A stretch of DNA of 38,432 nt, from NCBI GenBank assembly GCA_031263725.1, contig JAISFF010000003.1, positions 1 to 38,432 on the forward strand, given 5' to 3'. Shown here in pieces: positions 1-7,353 of the stretch (its first letter is position 1; the number at the start of each line of letters is the position of its first letter). The notes under the pieces were generated by a model that worked only from the letters and a program-made list of their open reading frames with translations, did not search any database and was not told the origin of the DNA. The translations under genes and the position numbers were made by a program. This DNA is from Lysobacteraceae bacterium (GTDB lineage: Bacteria > Pseudomonadota > Gammaproteobacteria > Xanthomonadales > Xanthomonadaceae).

Positions 1-201
1 ATCGCCGTCTTCTACAGGCCCTATGGCGATCAGGAGCCATCCTTCCGCGTTTATGTGGACACGCAGGAGGCATTGAATACTCCGGTCGAGAAAGCTTACG
101 AGCGCTTGCAGGCGCAGGAACTGGAACAGACGCGACAACAGACGCTTGAACATCAGCAGCAAACGCAAAATCCTGTACATAAGGGACCTGTATTATCGTA
201 G
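1..201 (+). CDS. C-terminal tail of a putative X-T4SS antibacterial effector (XVIPCD), 5' truncated
   Basis: An open frame enters from the left edge and stops with TAG at 199-201, giving the last 66 residues of a larger protein. The tail reads as a short beta-like segment (IAVFYRPYG), then FRVYVDTQEALNTPVEK, then a glutamine-rich end. This matches the end of the XVIPCD domain of Xanthomonadales type IV secretion effectors, which typically has a VFVVQG-like strand, a 'T..A..TPVEQS..QLQ' motif and a Gln-rich tail. Such domains bind VirD4 and deliver toxins into rival bacteria. The toxic domain lies outside the window. Base composition is visibly more AT-rich than in pilR downstream, as expected for an accessory gene. 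The family call rests on this short tail only. Confidence 0.62.
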   Translation: MAVFYRPYGDQEPSFRVYVDTQEALNTPVEKAYERLQAQELEQTRQQTLEHQQQTQNPVHKGPVLS

Positions 202-204
202 GGG

Positions 205-231
205 TTGACAGGAATCAGGGTGTGCTATGAT
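205..231 (+). promoter_or_regulatory. Candidate sigma70 promoter with extended -10
   Basis: TTGACA (205-210, perfect -35) is followed after 15 bases by TATGAT (226-231), preceded by TG at 223-224, which makes an extended -10. The spacer is short, but the extended -10 compensates. It starts four bases after the effector stop codon. The region 232-437 downstream contains no convincing ORF, so the transcript would be either a long pilR leader or a small RNA. Confidence 0.45.
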
Positions 232-437
232 TTTTCGTCTCCATCTGACGTAAATTGGGTGATTTTCAATCATATGTTGATCACGTTGTCAATGACACGA
301 TAATCTTGCTGGTTATATTTCATTAATATTTTGCTGAAACGGCGGTCGCGCCGGACATCCCCTCCTTCGTCCGGGCCGGATGCCGGATAATGTGACCGGA
401 CCCAACGCCGGAATTGCCGTACCCACCCATATGCAGC

Positions 438-466
438 TTGGCCGTATTACCGGACTTGGCTATTCT
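438..466 (+). promoter_or_regulatory. Candidate promoter giving a leaderless pilR transcript
   Basis: TTGGCC (438-443) and TATTCT (461-466) are spaced by 17 bases. Transcription would begin near 473-475, essentially at the pilR ATG (475). No Shine-Dalgarno sequence is visible before that ATG, which fits a leaderless mRNA. The hexamers are only moderate matches to consensus. Confidence 0.35.
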
Positions 467-474
467 TGCCCCCT

Positions 475-1914
475 ATGAATCAAATCCGCAGCACTCTGAT
501 CGTTGATGACGAACGCGACATTCGCGAGCTATTGGTGCTGACCCTCGGACGGATGGGGTTGCGCGTCGATACCGCGGCCAATCTGACCGAGGCGCGGGAA
601 CTGTTGTCACGCAATGCCTACGATCTCTGTCTCACCGACATGCGCCTGCCCGACGGCAACGGTATCGAGCTGGTCGGCGAGATTTCCACCCACCATCCCG
701 CCACGCCGGTGGCGATGATCACCGCTTTCGGCAATATGGAACTGGCGGTGGAGGCGCTGAAAGCGGGTGCTTTCGATTTCGTCAGCAAGCCGGTGGACAT
801 CGCCGTGCTGCGCGGCTTGGTCAAGCATGCGCTGGAACTCAACAACGCCGAGCGGCCGGGCCCGTTGCCGGTGCCGGACAAGCACGCCACCCGCCTGCTG
901 GGCGAGTCCGAGGCCATGAACACCCTGCGCGCCACCATCGGCAAGGTCGCGCGCAGCCAGGCGCCGGTCTACATCCTGGGCGAATCCGGCGTGGGCAAGG
1001 AGCTCGTCGCCCGCACCATCCACGAGCAGGGCGCGCGATCGGCCGGTCCCTTCATCCCGGTCAACTGCGGCGCCATTCCCAGCGAATTGATGGAGAGCGA
1101 ATTCTTCGGCCACAAGAAAGGCAGCTTCACCGGCGCCCATGCCGACAAGCCCGGCCTGTTCCAGGCGGCCAACGGCGGCACGCTGTTCCTGGATGAAGTC
1201 GCCGAGCTGCCGATGCCGATGCAGGTCAAGCTGCTGCGTGCGATCCAGGAGAAATCGGTGCGCCCGGTCGGCGCCGCCGATGAGATCGCCACCGACGTGC
1301 GCATCCTCTCGGCCACGTACAAGGATCTGGCCAAGCTGGTTGCCGACGGTCATTTCCGCCACGACCTGTACTACCGCATCAATGTCATCGAACTGCGGGT
1401 ACCGCCGCTGCGCGAGCGTCCCAGCGACCTGCCGCTACTGGCCAATTCGATCCTCAGACGGCTGTCGCAGGAACAACGGCAACAGCCGCCGCACCGGCTG
1501 TCCGACGACGCGCTGGCCGCATTGATGGCCTATCCGTTCCCTGGCAATGTCCGCGAGCTGGAGAACATTCTCGAACGCGCCACCGCCATGGCCGACGGAC
1601 CGGCCATCGAGGTCGACGATCTGGCCCTGCCGGCGCCCGGTTCCGTACGGCTGGGCGGCAGCCCGGTTCCCATGCCGCCGCCAGCCGAAGCGGCCGCGCC
1701 CGAGCCGGAACCGCCATCCGCCCCGGAGCCGCCACCGGCGGTTCCTCCCGATCCCGTCGGCACGGCGCTGCCTTCATACATCGAGCAGATGGAACGCGCG
1801 GCGATCCAGAAAGCGCTGGAAGAAAACCGTTGGAACAAGACCAAGACCGCGGCGCAGCTCGGCATTACGTTCCGTGCACTGCGTTACAAACTGAAAAAGC
1901 TCGGCCTCGACTGA
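475..1914 (+). CDS. pilR: Type IV pilus sigma54-dependent response regulator PilR
   Basis: This is an NtrC-class activator of 479 residues. The receiver domain (about 1-120) has the acidic pair D11-D12 and phospho-acceptor D55 in LTDMRLP. The AAA+ domain has Walker A GESGVGKE at 169-176, the sigma54-contact loop as GSFTGA (216-221, rather than GAFTGA), and a Walker B LFLDEVAELP. A long Pro/Ala/Glu-rich linker precedes a C-terminal Fis-type helix-turn-helix. Its receiver closely resembles Xanthomonas PilR, which activates pilin transcription with RpoN. The ATG at 475 is preferred over an in-frame TTG at 466. The partner kinase gene pilS, normally adjacent, is not seen here: the upstream neighbour is the effector tail, and rsmA follows. 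Whether pilS lies elsewhere cannot be seen. Confidence 0.9.
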   Translation: MNQIRSTLIVDDERDIRELLVLTLGRMGLRVDTAANLTEARELLSRNAYDLCLTDMRLPDGNGIELVGEISTHHPATPVAMITAFGNMELAVEALKAGAFDFVSKPVDIAVLRGLVKHALELNNAERPGPLPVPDKHATRLLGESEAMNTLRATIGKVARSQAPVYILGESGVGKELVARTIHEQGARSAGPFIPVNCGAIPSELMESEFFGHKKGSFTGAHADKPGLFQAANGGTLFLDEVAELPMPMQVKLLRAIQEKSVRPVGAADEIATDVRILSATYKDLAKLVADGHFRHDLYYRINVIELRVPPLRERPSDLPLLANSILRRLSQEQRQQPPHRLSDDALAALMAYPFPGNVRELENILERATAMADGPAIEVDDLALPAPGSVRLGGSPVPMPPPAEAAAPEPEPPSAPEPPPAVPPDPVGTALPSYIEQMERAAIQKALEENRWNKTKTAAQLGITFRALRYKLKKLGLD

Positions 1915-1930
1915 TTCCCGTTGTTTACTG

Positions 1931-1949
1931 TCCGGAAGCATCTTCCGGA
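1931..1949 (+). other. Short hairpin after pilR
   Basis: TCCGGAAG (1931-1938), a CAT loop, and CTTCCGGA (1942-1949) form a perfect 8-bp inverted repeat 17 bases after the pilR stop. No T-run follows, so a Rho-independent terminator is not supported. It may be an mRNA 3'-end stabiliser. Confidence 0.4.
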
Positions 1950-1995
1950 GCCGTTCGCGGTACGCTTGGTGCTTCCCCGATCCTTCGCTGTCCGC

Positions 1996-2790
1996 ATGTC
2001 TTCGTCCCATCGCGCCAAAAAATCACTCGGCCAGCACTTCCTTCATGAGCAACGCTATATCGATCGCATCGTCCAGGCGGTGAATCCGCGGCCGGGCGAT
2101 CGGCTGGTCGAAATCGGTCCCGGCCAGGGCGCGATCACCCGGCCCTTGCTGGCGCGGCATGGCGAGCTCACCGTCATCGAATTCGACCGCGATCTGATCA
2201 CGCCGCTGATGGAAATGGCCGAGGGCGGCGGCCGGCTGACGGTGATCCACCGCGATGTGCTGGAAGTGGATTTCGGCAAGCTGGCTGGCCCGGACGCGCG
2301 CATCCGGCTGCTCGGCAACCTGCCCTACAACATTTCCTCGCCGATCCTGTTCCATGCGCTGGACCACGCCGCTTCGATCCGCGACATGCATTTCATGCTG
2401 CAGAAGGAAGTCGTCGACCGCATGGCGGCGGGACCGGGCAGCAAGATCTATGGGCGTCTCAGCGTGATGTTGCAGGCTTATTGCGTGGTGACGCCGTTGT
2501 TCACCGTGCCGCCCGGCGCTTTCCGTCCGCCACCGAAAGTGGATTCGGCGGTGGTGCGCCTGCAACCGCTGGCACGGCCGGAAGTGCTCGACCACGATCG
2601 CTTCGCGAACGTGATGCGCGCCGCATTCGGGCAACGACGCAAGACCTTGCACAACGCCCTCGACGGCATCTGCGGCGATGCCGACATGGAGGCCGCCGGC
2701 ATCCGCCCGGATGCACGCGCCGAGCAGGTCCCGGTCGCGGACTTTATCCGTCTGGCCAATCATCTCCCGCAATCCGGCGCAAATGCGTAG
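1996..2790 (+). CDS. rsmA: 16S rRNA dimethyladenosine transferase RsmA (KsgA)
   Basis: This 264-residue enzyme dimethylates the two adjacent adenosines in the 3'-terminal helix of 16S rRNA, using S-adenosylmethionine, late in 30S assembly. The N-terminus AKKSLGQHFL is the family hallmark. The SAM-binding motif GPGQG is at 41-45, and the catalytic motif NLPYNISSP is at 108-116. The C-terminal half carries the expected PPPKVDSAVV and FGQRRKTL stretches. The ATG at 1996 is chosen because it gives the normal family length; the frame stays open upstream to a TTG at 1921. The usual neighbours pdxA and surA are not present upstream, and apaG is missing before apaH. Confidence 0.95.
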   Translation: MSSSHRAKKSLGQHFLHEQRYIDRIVQAVNPRPGDRLVEIGPGQGAITRPLLARHGELTVIEFDRDLITPLMEMAEGGGRLTVIHRDVLEVDFGKLAGPDARIRLLGNLPYNISSPILFHALDHAASIRDMHFMLQKEVVDRMAAGPGSKIYGRLSVMLQAYCVVTPLFTVPPGAFRPPPKVDSAVVRLQPLARPEVLDHDRFANVMRAAFGQRRKTLHNALDGICGDADMEAAGIRPDARAEQVPVADFIRLANHLPQSGANA

Positions 2791-3015
2791 CGCGCCTTTA
2801 CGCAAGCGCTGCTCCGCTTCCTCCATACATCCCTTCGTGCGGCGCGCGAATACATCCTTCGCGGCGTTCAGCACGAAACCCATTTCCCGACAGCTTTTTG
2901 CTTACACTGTAATGATGCCTTGCCACTGCTCCCCCGCCGCTTCCATCCATCGTCCACCGGTGTCCACCGCCATGACGCGCGCGGCGGATACAGCCTTCAG
3001 CCGGATGCCGCGTCC

Positions 3016-3840
3016 ATGAGCGTCTGGGCCATCGGCGACCTGCAGGGCTGCTACGACGCCACCCAGCGGCTGCTGGAACGCATCCGTTTCGATCCCGCCC
3101 AGGACCGTCTCTGGTTCTGTGGCGATCTGGTCAACCGCGGCGGGCAGTCGCTGGAAACCCTGCGTCTGATCCATGCATTGCGCGATCACAGCGAGGTGGT
3201 GCTGGGCAATCACGATCTGTCGCTGCTGGCGATCTCCGAGCGCAGCGCCGAGGAACGCCGCAAGGTCAATCCCGACCTGCAGCGCGTGGTCTTCGCCGAG
3301 GACGGCCCGGCACTGGCCGCCTGGCTGCGCGCGCGCAAGCTGGTGCATGCCGATCGCGAACTGGGCTGGATGATGGTGCACGCCGGGCTGGCGCCGCAGT
3401 GGACCACGCATCAGGCCGAAGGCTACGCCGCCGAGGTCGAGCAGCAGTTGCGCGGCAAGCATTACCGCAAACTGCTGCGCAACATGTATGGCGACAAGCC
3501 GAACTGGTCCACCGGCCTGCGTGGCCTGGATCGCTGGCGCGCCATTATCAACGTGCTCACCCGCATGCGCTATTGCACGCCGCGCGGGCGCATTTCGATC
3601 GACAACAAGGGCGCACCCGGTACGCAGCCAGCAGGGCTGTATCCCTGGTACGAAGTCCCCGGACACATCGAGCGCGACCTGAAGATCGTCTTCGGCCACT
3701 GGTCCACGCTGGGCCTGATGATCGGCCACGGCGTACATGCCCTCGATACTGGCGCCGTCTGGGGCGGCAGGCTGACCGCCCTGCAACTGGATACCGACGA
3801 ACTGCGCATCGTGCAGGTACCGGGCCGCAACGCGGCTTGA
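3016..3840 (+). CDS. apaH: Symmetrical bis(5'-nucleosyl)-tetraphosphatase ApaH
   Basis: This 274-residue metallophosphatase hydrolyses Ap4A and related dinucleoside polyphosphates to two ADP. It also removes Np4 caps from RNA. The calcineurin-type metal motifs are clear: GDLQGC at 7-12, GDLVNRG at 36-42 and GNHD at 64-67, with later histidines in VHAGLAPQW and FGHWS. The start at 3016 gives MSVWAIGDLQG, the normal family N-terminus. An in-frame TTG at 2920 would add 32 unlikely residues. In many gammaproteobacteria apaH follows rsmA and apaG. Here 225 bases separate rsmA from apaH and hold no recognisable apaG. Confidence 0.95.
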   Translation: MSVWAIGDLQGCYDATQRLLERIRFDPAQDRLWFCGDLVNRGGQSLETLRLIHALRDHSEVVLGNHDLSLLAISERSAEERRKVNPDLQRVVFAEDGPALAAWLRARKLVHADRELGWMMVHAGLAPQWTTHQAEGYAAEVEQQLRGKHYRKLLRNMYGDKPNWSTGLRGLDRWRAIINVLTRMRYCTPRGRISIDNKGAPGTQPAGLYPWYEVPGHIERDLKIVFGHWSTLGLMIGHGVHALDTGAVWGGRLTALQLDTDELRIVQVPGRNAA

Positions 3841-3896
3841 ACCGAACAGTCGCGCATGGCACCTTGAAACGATCTTGAGCTGCGGGAAGCTCGGCG

Positions 3897-4592
3897 ATGC
3901 GGCCAGGCTTGAAGTTCTTCCATGTCTTTCGCACGATGTCCGCGCTGCCGCGCGTCATGCGGGCATCGGTGCTCGGAATGGCGTTGGTCGCCTGTGCCCA
4001 GCCGCCCACCGAAGCACAGCAACGGCCGGATACCGGGCCGATGGCGGAAATGCCGGTCCGTATCGCCACGGAACCCTCGCCATCGCTGGTGGCCGCCGCG
4101 CGCGGGCAGATCGGCATTACTCGCTACTACGATCCGGCTTATGAGGCGCTCGGCTATCCCGGCGGCGACGTGCCACAGGATCGCGGCGTCTGCACCGATG
4201 TGGTGATCCGCGCTTTGCGTACCCAGAACATCGACCTGCAGAAAACCATCCATCAGGACATGCGCGAGAATTTCCGCCTGTATCCGCAGAACTGGGGATT
4301 GAGCGGCCCGGACCGCAATATCGATCATCGGCGCGTGCCCAACCAGATGCGCTGGTTCGAGCGGCAGGGCTGGCAGCAACCGGTCACGATCCATGCCGCC
4401 GATTATTCGCCCGGCGATGTCGTCGCCTGGAAGCTGGCCGGCAGCGGCCTGCTGCATGTGGGCATCGTCTCCAATCGCCGCCTCGGCGACGGCACACCGC
4501 TGATTCTGCACAACATCGGCCGCGGCACGCAGGAGGACGACATCCTGTTCCATCACGAAATCATCGGGCATTACCGGCCAGTCCTGCCCTGA
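3897..4592 (+). CDS. DUF1287-family lipoprotein (NlpC/P60-like)
   Basis: This protein of about 231 residues has a hydrophobic export signal ending in LVAC, a plausible lipobox that places the mature protein on a membrane facing the periplasm. The body matches the DUF1287 family, with VAAARGQIGITRYYD, a GVCTDVVIRAL segment holding a candidate Cys nucleophile, PGDVVAWKL, and LLHVGIVSN with a candidate His. The family is of uncharacterised function; resemblance to papain-like cell-wall peptidases is an inference. The start at 3897 is preferred because GGGAAG lies upstream, but ATGs at 3936 and 3957 also keep the lipobox. It is convergent with the porin, separated only by the porin terminator. 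Confidence 0.75.
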   Translation: MRPGLKFFHVFRTMSALPRVMRASVLGMALVACAQPPTEAQQRPDTGPMAEMPVRIATEPSPSLVAAARGQIGITRYYDPAYEALGYPGGDVPQDRGVCTDVVIRALRTQNIDLQKTIHQDMRENFRLYPQNWGLSGPDRNIDHRRVPNQMRWFERQGWQQPVTIHAADYSPGDVVAWKLAGSGLLHVGIVSNRRLGDGTPLILHNIGRGTQEDDILFHHEIIGHYRPVLP

Positions 4593-4597
4593 TGCGA

Positions 4598-4634
4598 AAA
4601 AAAGCGCACCGCCGGCCTGCGCCGACGATGCGCC
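4598..4634 (-). terminator. Rho-independent terminator of the porin gene
   Basis: On the minus strand a 13-bp stem (plus-strand arms 4605-4617 and 4622-4634, two G·U pairs) with a four-base loop is followed directly by seven T (4598-4604). It lies 30 bases past the porin stop codon and right at the 3' end of the convergent DUF1287 gene. Confidence 0.88.
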
Positions 4635-4663
4635 GCTTGTAACCGCCGCGTTGGAGAACCGGA

Positions 4664-5812
4664 TTACCAATGGAACTGCAGACGCGCTTCCAGAATGTTC
4701 GGATCGTCGCTGATGCCCCGGCGCTCGCTGTTCACCATCACATAGTTCAGCGATACCTTGTAATTGGAGCGCCAGTAGTAGTTCGCGCCCAGCGTCCAGG
4801 CATTCATTTCGCCGCCCTTCACCGCGCCGTCGTCGAGATCCAGGCTGTCGTAGCGCACGCCCAGTTGCCACATGCCGCGTCCCGGCTCGGCCGGCGCCGA
4901 TGTGGTCACCACGCCGCCCTTGTAGCCCCAGGTTTCGCCGGTGACATTCCACAGCGCGCCGAGGTAGTAACCGGAGGTGGTGTAGTCGCTGTGGCCGTTG
5001 CTGCGGCCGACCTTGCTGTTGTAGTACTCGCCCTGCAGCTTGAACGGACCGTTGACCCACAGCGCCTCGAAACTGCCGGTGCCGACCTTGCCGGTATCGC
5101 TCAGGTTGCCGCTGTCGACCAGACGCACCGTGGCCAGATCGGCGTCCGGGCGGGCGCGCAGACGGTATTCGTCAGTAGCGGTGTCGTAACGCGCATAGGC
5201 CAGGCCGAAATGCAGCAGATGGCCCTTGTCGTTGATCGGCGCCCAGGTACCGCGCACGCCCCAGCCGTTGCCATGGGCGAGATCGCGCGTCAGTTCGCGG
5301 CCGAACCAGCTCGCGGTGATGCTGAAGGGACCGTTGCCGTAACTGTAGCCCACGCCCAAGCGGCGCGCGACCGCATAGGTGTTGGTCACGGCCGCCTTGG
5401 AAATGAAGTCGTTGTTCCTGGTCGAGGAAAGTTCTTCCAGGCTGTTGGGCTGCTTGAACTGGCCGACCTGCAGATAATGGTTGCTGTCGCCGTTGAAGCG
5501 GTAGCGCACGTTGGTATCGAGGAACTTGTCCGCCTTCGCGTCGTACCCCACCACCCAGTCGACATAACCGGGGCCCTTGCCCTTGAGGACCAGTTCGGCG
5601 CGGCGCAATTCGAATTCGCTGTTGTCGCCATTGGTGCCGTTGCCGTTGAGATCGACGACATCGTTCTGGAACCAGTTGGCATCGGTCTGTACCAGGCCTT
5701 CGAAACTGATGTCGGAGCCGGCGACCATATCGATCGGAATCTCGGCCTGGGCGGCGGGAACCGCCATCGCGGTGACGATGGCCAAAGCCGGAATGCTGCG
5801 TGGGTATTTCAT
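4664..5812 (-). CDS. Phosphate/polyphosphate-selective outer-membrane porin, OprO/OprP family
   Basis: This 382-residue protein has a Sec signal peptide (cleavage likely after AVPAAQA) and an alternating-residue beta-barrel pattern ending in QFHW, the terminal aromatic typical of outer-membrane barrels. The FELRRAELVLKGKGPGYVDW segment and LQVGQFKQPNSLEELSS are hallmarks of OprO/OprP porins. These form trimeric anion channels that pass phosphate or polyphosphate into the periplasm. The gene is divergent from pstS1 across a 320-base region with candidate Pho boxes, which supports phosphate as substrate. A strong terminator ends the transcript. OprO and OprP cannot be told apart here; substrate selectivity is inferred from family and context. 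Confidence 0.9.
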   Translation of the reverse strand: MKYPRSIPALAIVTAMAVPAAQAEIPIDMVAGSDISFEGLVQTDANWFQNDVVDLNGNGTNGDNSEFELRRAELVLKGKGPGYVDWVVGYDAKADKFLDTNVRYRFNGDSNHYLQVGQFKQPNSLEELSSTRNNDFISKAAVTNTYAVARRLGVGYSYGNGPFSITASWFGRELTRDLAHGNGWGVRGTWAPINDKGHLLHFGLAYARYDTATDEYRLRARPDADLATVRLVDSGNLSDTGKVGTGSFEALWVNGPFKLQGEYYNSKVGRSNGHSDYTTSGYYLGALWNVTGETWGYKGGVVTTSAPAEPGRGMWQLGVRYDSLDLDDGAVKGGEMNAWTLGANYYWRSNYKVSLNYVMVNSERRGISDDPNILEARLQFHW

Positions 5813-5864
5813 GTGGTTGCCCCATGGGACGTGAGAAATGACGCGCGCAGGCTAAAGTGCAAAG

Positions 5865-5882
5865 ATTGCGTTATTGTGACAA
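5865..5882 (-). promoter_or_regulatory. Candidate Pho box for the porin
   Basis: Read on the minus strand, TTGTCAC-AATA-ACGCAAT fits the 7-4-7 spacing of PhoB sites. The first half-site is strong (6 of 7) and the second weak (3 of 7). No clear -10 follows at the expected distance. A near-perfect palindrome, CGCATC-GT-GATGCG (5884-5897), abuts it. Confidence 0.35.
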
Positions 5883-6038
5883 TCGCATCGTGATGCGGCG
5901 GAAGTTCCGATTCACCGCATGCGACGAACACGACAGGCGATCGAACGATTCCCTCCTTTCGTCGCAATTGCGGAATTCCTCTCCGGCATTCGCATCCACC
6001 ATCGCCATCGTCGCATCGGACATATTTCCGTCTTCGAA

Positions 6039-6072
6039 ACGACACACAAGCGTCATCCGGCGATGCTGTAAT
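6039..6072 (+). promoter_or_regulatory. Candidate Pho-box promoter of pstS1
   Basis: Half-sites ACGACAC (6039-6045) and GCGTCAT (6050-6056) are separated by four bases. Ten bases later comes TGTAAT (6067-6072), one mismatch from the consensus -10. That geometry is standard for PhoB-activated promoters, where the Pho box replaces the -35. Half-site matches are only moderate. The GTG start of pstS1 lies 60 bases further on. Confidence 0.42.
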
Positions 6073-6132
6073 ACGCGCGTTTCATTCGTCCACACTTCCG
6101 TGCACACAATCCTTTCCCCAGGAGTCCAACGC

Positions 6133-7173
6133 GTGATCGTTTCTTTCAAATCCCGCCGCAAACCCCGTCTCGTCGCGGCCGCTTTCGCCGCCGGCATCGC
6201 CTTGGCCGGCACCGTCGCCAGCGCCGCCGATGTCACCGGCGCCGGAGCATCCTTCATCTATCCGGTCATGACCCAATGGTCGGCGGATTACGCCGCCGCC
6301 ACCGGCAAGCAGATCAACTACCAGTCGATCGGTTCCGGCGGCGGCATCGCCCAGATCAAGGCCGGTACGGTCGATTTCGGCTCCTCCGACGCGCCGCTGC
6401 CGCCGGACGAGCTGGCGCGTTTCGGCCTGATCCAGTTCCCCTGCGTGATCGGCGGCGTGGTGCCGGTCATCAATGTGCAGGGCATTGCGCCGGGTATGCT
6501 GAAGCTCGATGGCGCGGCGCTCGCCGGCATCTTCCTCGGTCGCATCAACCGCTGGAACGATCCCGCGCTGGTCGCGCTCAATCCCGGCCTGAGCCTGCCG
6601 GACGCGCGCATCACCGTCATCCATCGTTCCGACGGTTCCGGCACCAGCTTCAACTTCACCCACTACCTTTCCGAGATCAGCCCCGACTGGAAGACCCGGG
6701 TCGGCGAAGGCACCACGGTGCAATGGCCGACCGGCATCGGCGGCAAGGGCAACGAAGGCGTCACCGCTTATGTGCAGCAGGTGCGCGGCGCCATCGGTTA
6801 TGTCGAGCTGTCCTACGCATTGCAGAATCACCTGTCCTTCACGCAAATGAAGAACAGCGCCGGATATTTCATCACTCCGGACGAGGCAAGCTTCTCGGCC
6901 GCCGCCGCCAGCGCCGGCTGGGCCAACGCCGCCGACTTCTATCTGGTCATGACCAACGCCCCCGGCGAGAACGCCTGGCCGATCACCGCGACCAACTTCA
7001 TCCTGATGCGCAAGCAGCCGCCGAACGCCGCGGCCGCGGGCAATGCGTTGGAGTTCTTCCGCTGGGTCTATCGCCACGGACAGAACCAGGCCAAGGCGCT
7101 GGATTATGTCCCGCTGCCGGCCGAACTGGTGCAACAGATCGAAGCCTACTGGAGCCGCGCCGGCGCCCGGTAA
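6133..7173 (+). CDS. pstS: Periplasmic phosphate-binding protein PstS, copy 1 (Sec-exported)
   Basis: This 346-residue substrate-binding protein captures inorganic phosphate for the PstCAB importer. The GTG start at 6133 is chosen because AGGAG (6120-6124) sits eight bases upstream and it opens a normal signal peptide (cleavage near VASA-AD); the longer open frame upstream is spurious. Phosphate-contacting motifs are intact: GAGASFIYP, IGSGGGI, DFGSSD and RSDGSGTSFNF. There is no lipobox, so the mature protein should be soluble in the periplasm. It is followed by its own terminator (7228-7255), so it is not simply the first gene of the pst operon. It is clearly paralogous to the next gene. 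Confidence 0.94.
   Translation: MIVSFKSRRKPRLVAAAFAAGIALAGTVASAADVTGAGASFIYPVMTQWSADYAAATGKQINYQSIGSGGGIAQIKAGTVDFGSSDAPLPPDELARFGLIQFPCVIGGVVPVINVQGIAPGMLKLDGAALAGIFLGRINRWNDPALVALNPGLSLPDARITVIHRSDGSGTSFNFTHYLSEISPDWKTRVGEGTTVQWPTGIGGKGNEGVTAYVQQVRGAIGYVELSYALQNHLSFTQMKNSAGYFITPDEASFSAAAASAGWANAADFYLVMTNAPGENAWPITATNFILMRKQPPNAAAAGNALEFFRWVYRHGQNQAKALDYVPLPAELVQQIEAYWSRAGAR
6311..6364 (+). repeat. 54-base tract identical between the two pstS genes
   Basis: Positions 6311-6364 are identical to 7577-7630. The tract encodes the INYQSIGSGGGIAQIKA phosphate-site segment. A second near-identical stretch encodes RSDGSGTSFNF in both copies. Flanking codons differ at synonymous sites, which suggests either strong codon-usage convergence or local gene conversion. 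Confidence 0.8.
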
Positions 7174-7227
7174 GCAGCACGCGCACAATCATAAGAACGC
7201 TCTCCGGTTTTTCATTCTGGTCTCAAG

Positions 7228-7255
7228 CGCGAGCCGCAAGGTTCGCGTTTTTTTT
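7228..7255 (+). terminator. Rho-independent terminator of pstS1
   Basis: CGCGAGCC (7228-7235), a GCAA tetraloop, and GGTTCGCG (7240-7247) make an 8-bp stem with one G·U pair, followed by eight T (7248-7255). It lies 55 bases after the pstS1 stop and upstream of the Pho box of pstS2, separating the two transcription units. Confidence 0.9.
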
Positions 7256-7273
7256 GCCGCCCGAATACGCGCC

Positions 7274-7309
7274 ATGTCACAGCGCTGTAACAAAAACATC
7301 CTTTCATAT
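7274..7309 (+). promoter_or_regulatory. Pho-box promoter of pstS2-pstCAB-phoU
   Basis: ATGTCAC (7274-7280), AGCG, CTGTAAC (7285-7291) is a good PhoB site with the canonical 7-4-7 layout. TCATAT (7304-7309) is a possible -10 twelve bases downstream. It sits between the pstS1 terminator and the pstS2 start (7354), so it should drive the transport operon. Confidence 0.68.
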
Positions 7310-7353
7310 GCGTATCCGCTGGCGATGCCGGCTTCACCGCAAATGGAAACATC

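Noticed and set aside
3570-5060. A 496-codon minus-strand open frame across apaH, the DUF1287 gene and the porin
   Set aside because: It runs antisense to apaH and the DUF1287 gene and out of frame in the porin, with a composition typical of shadow frames. No domain is seen.
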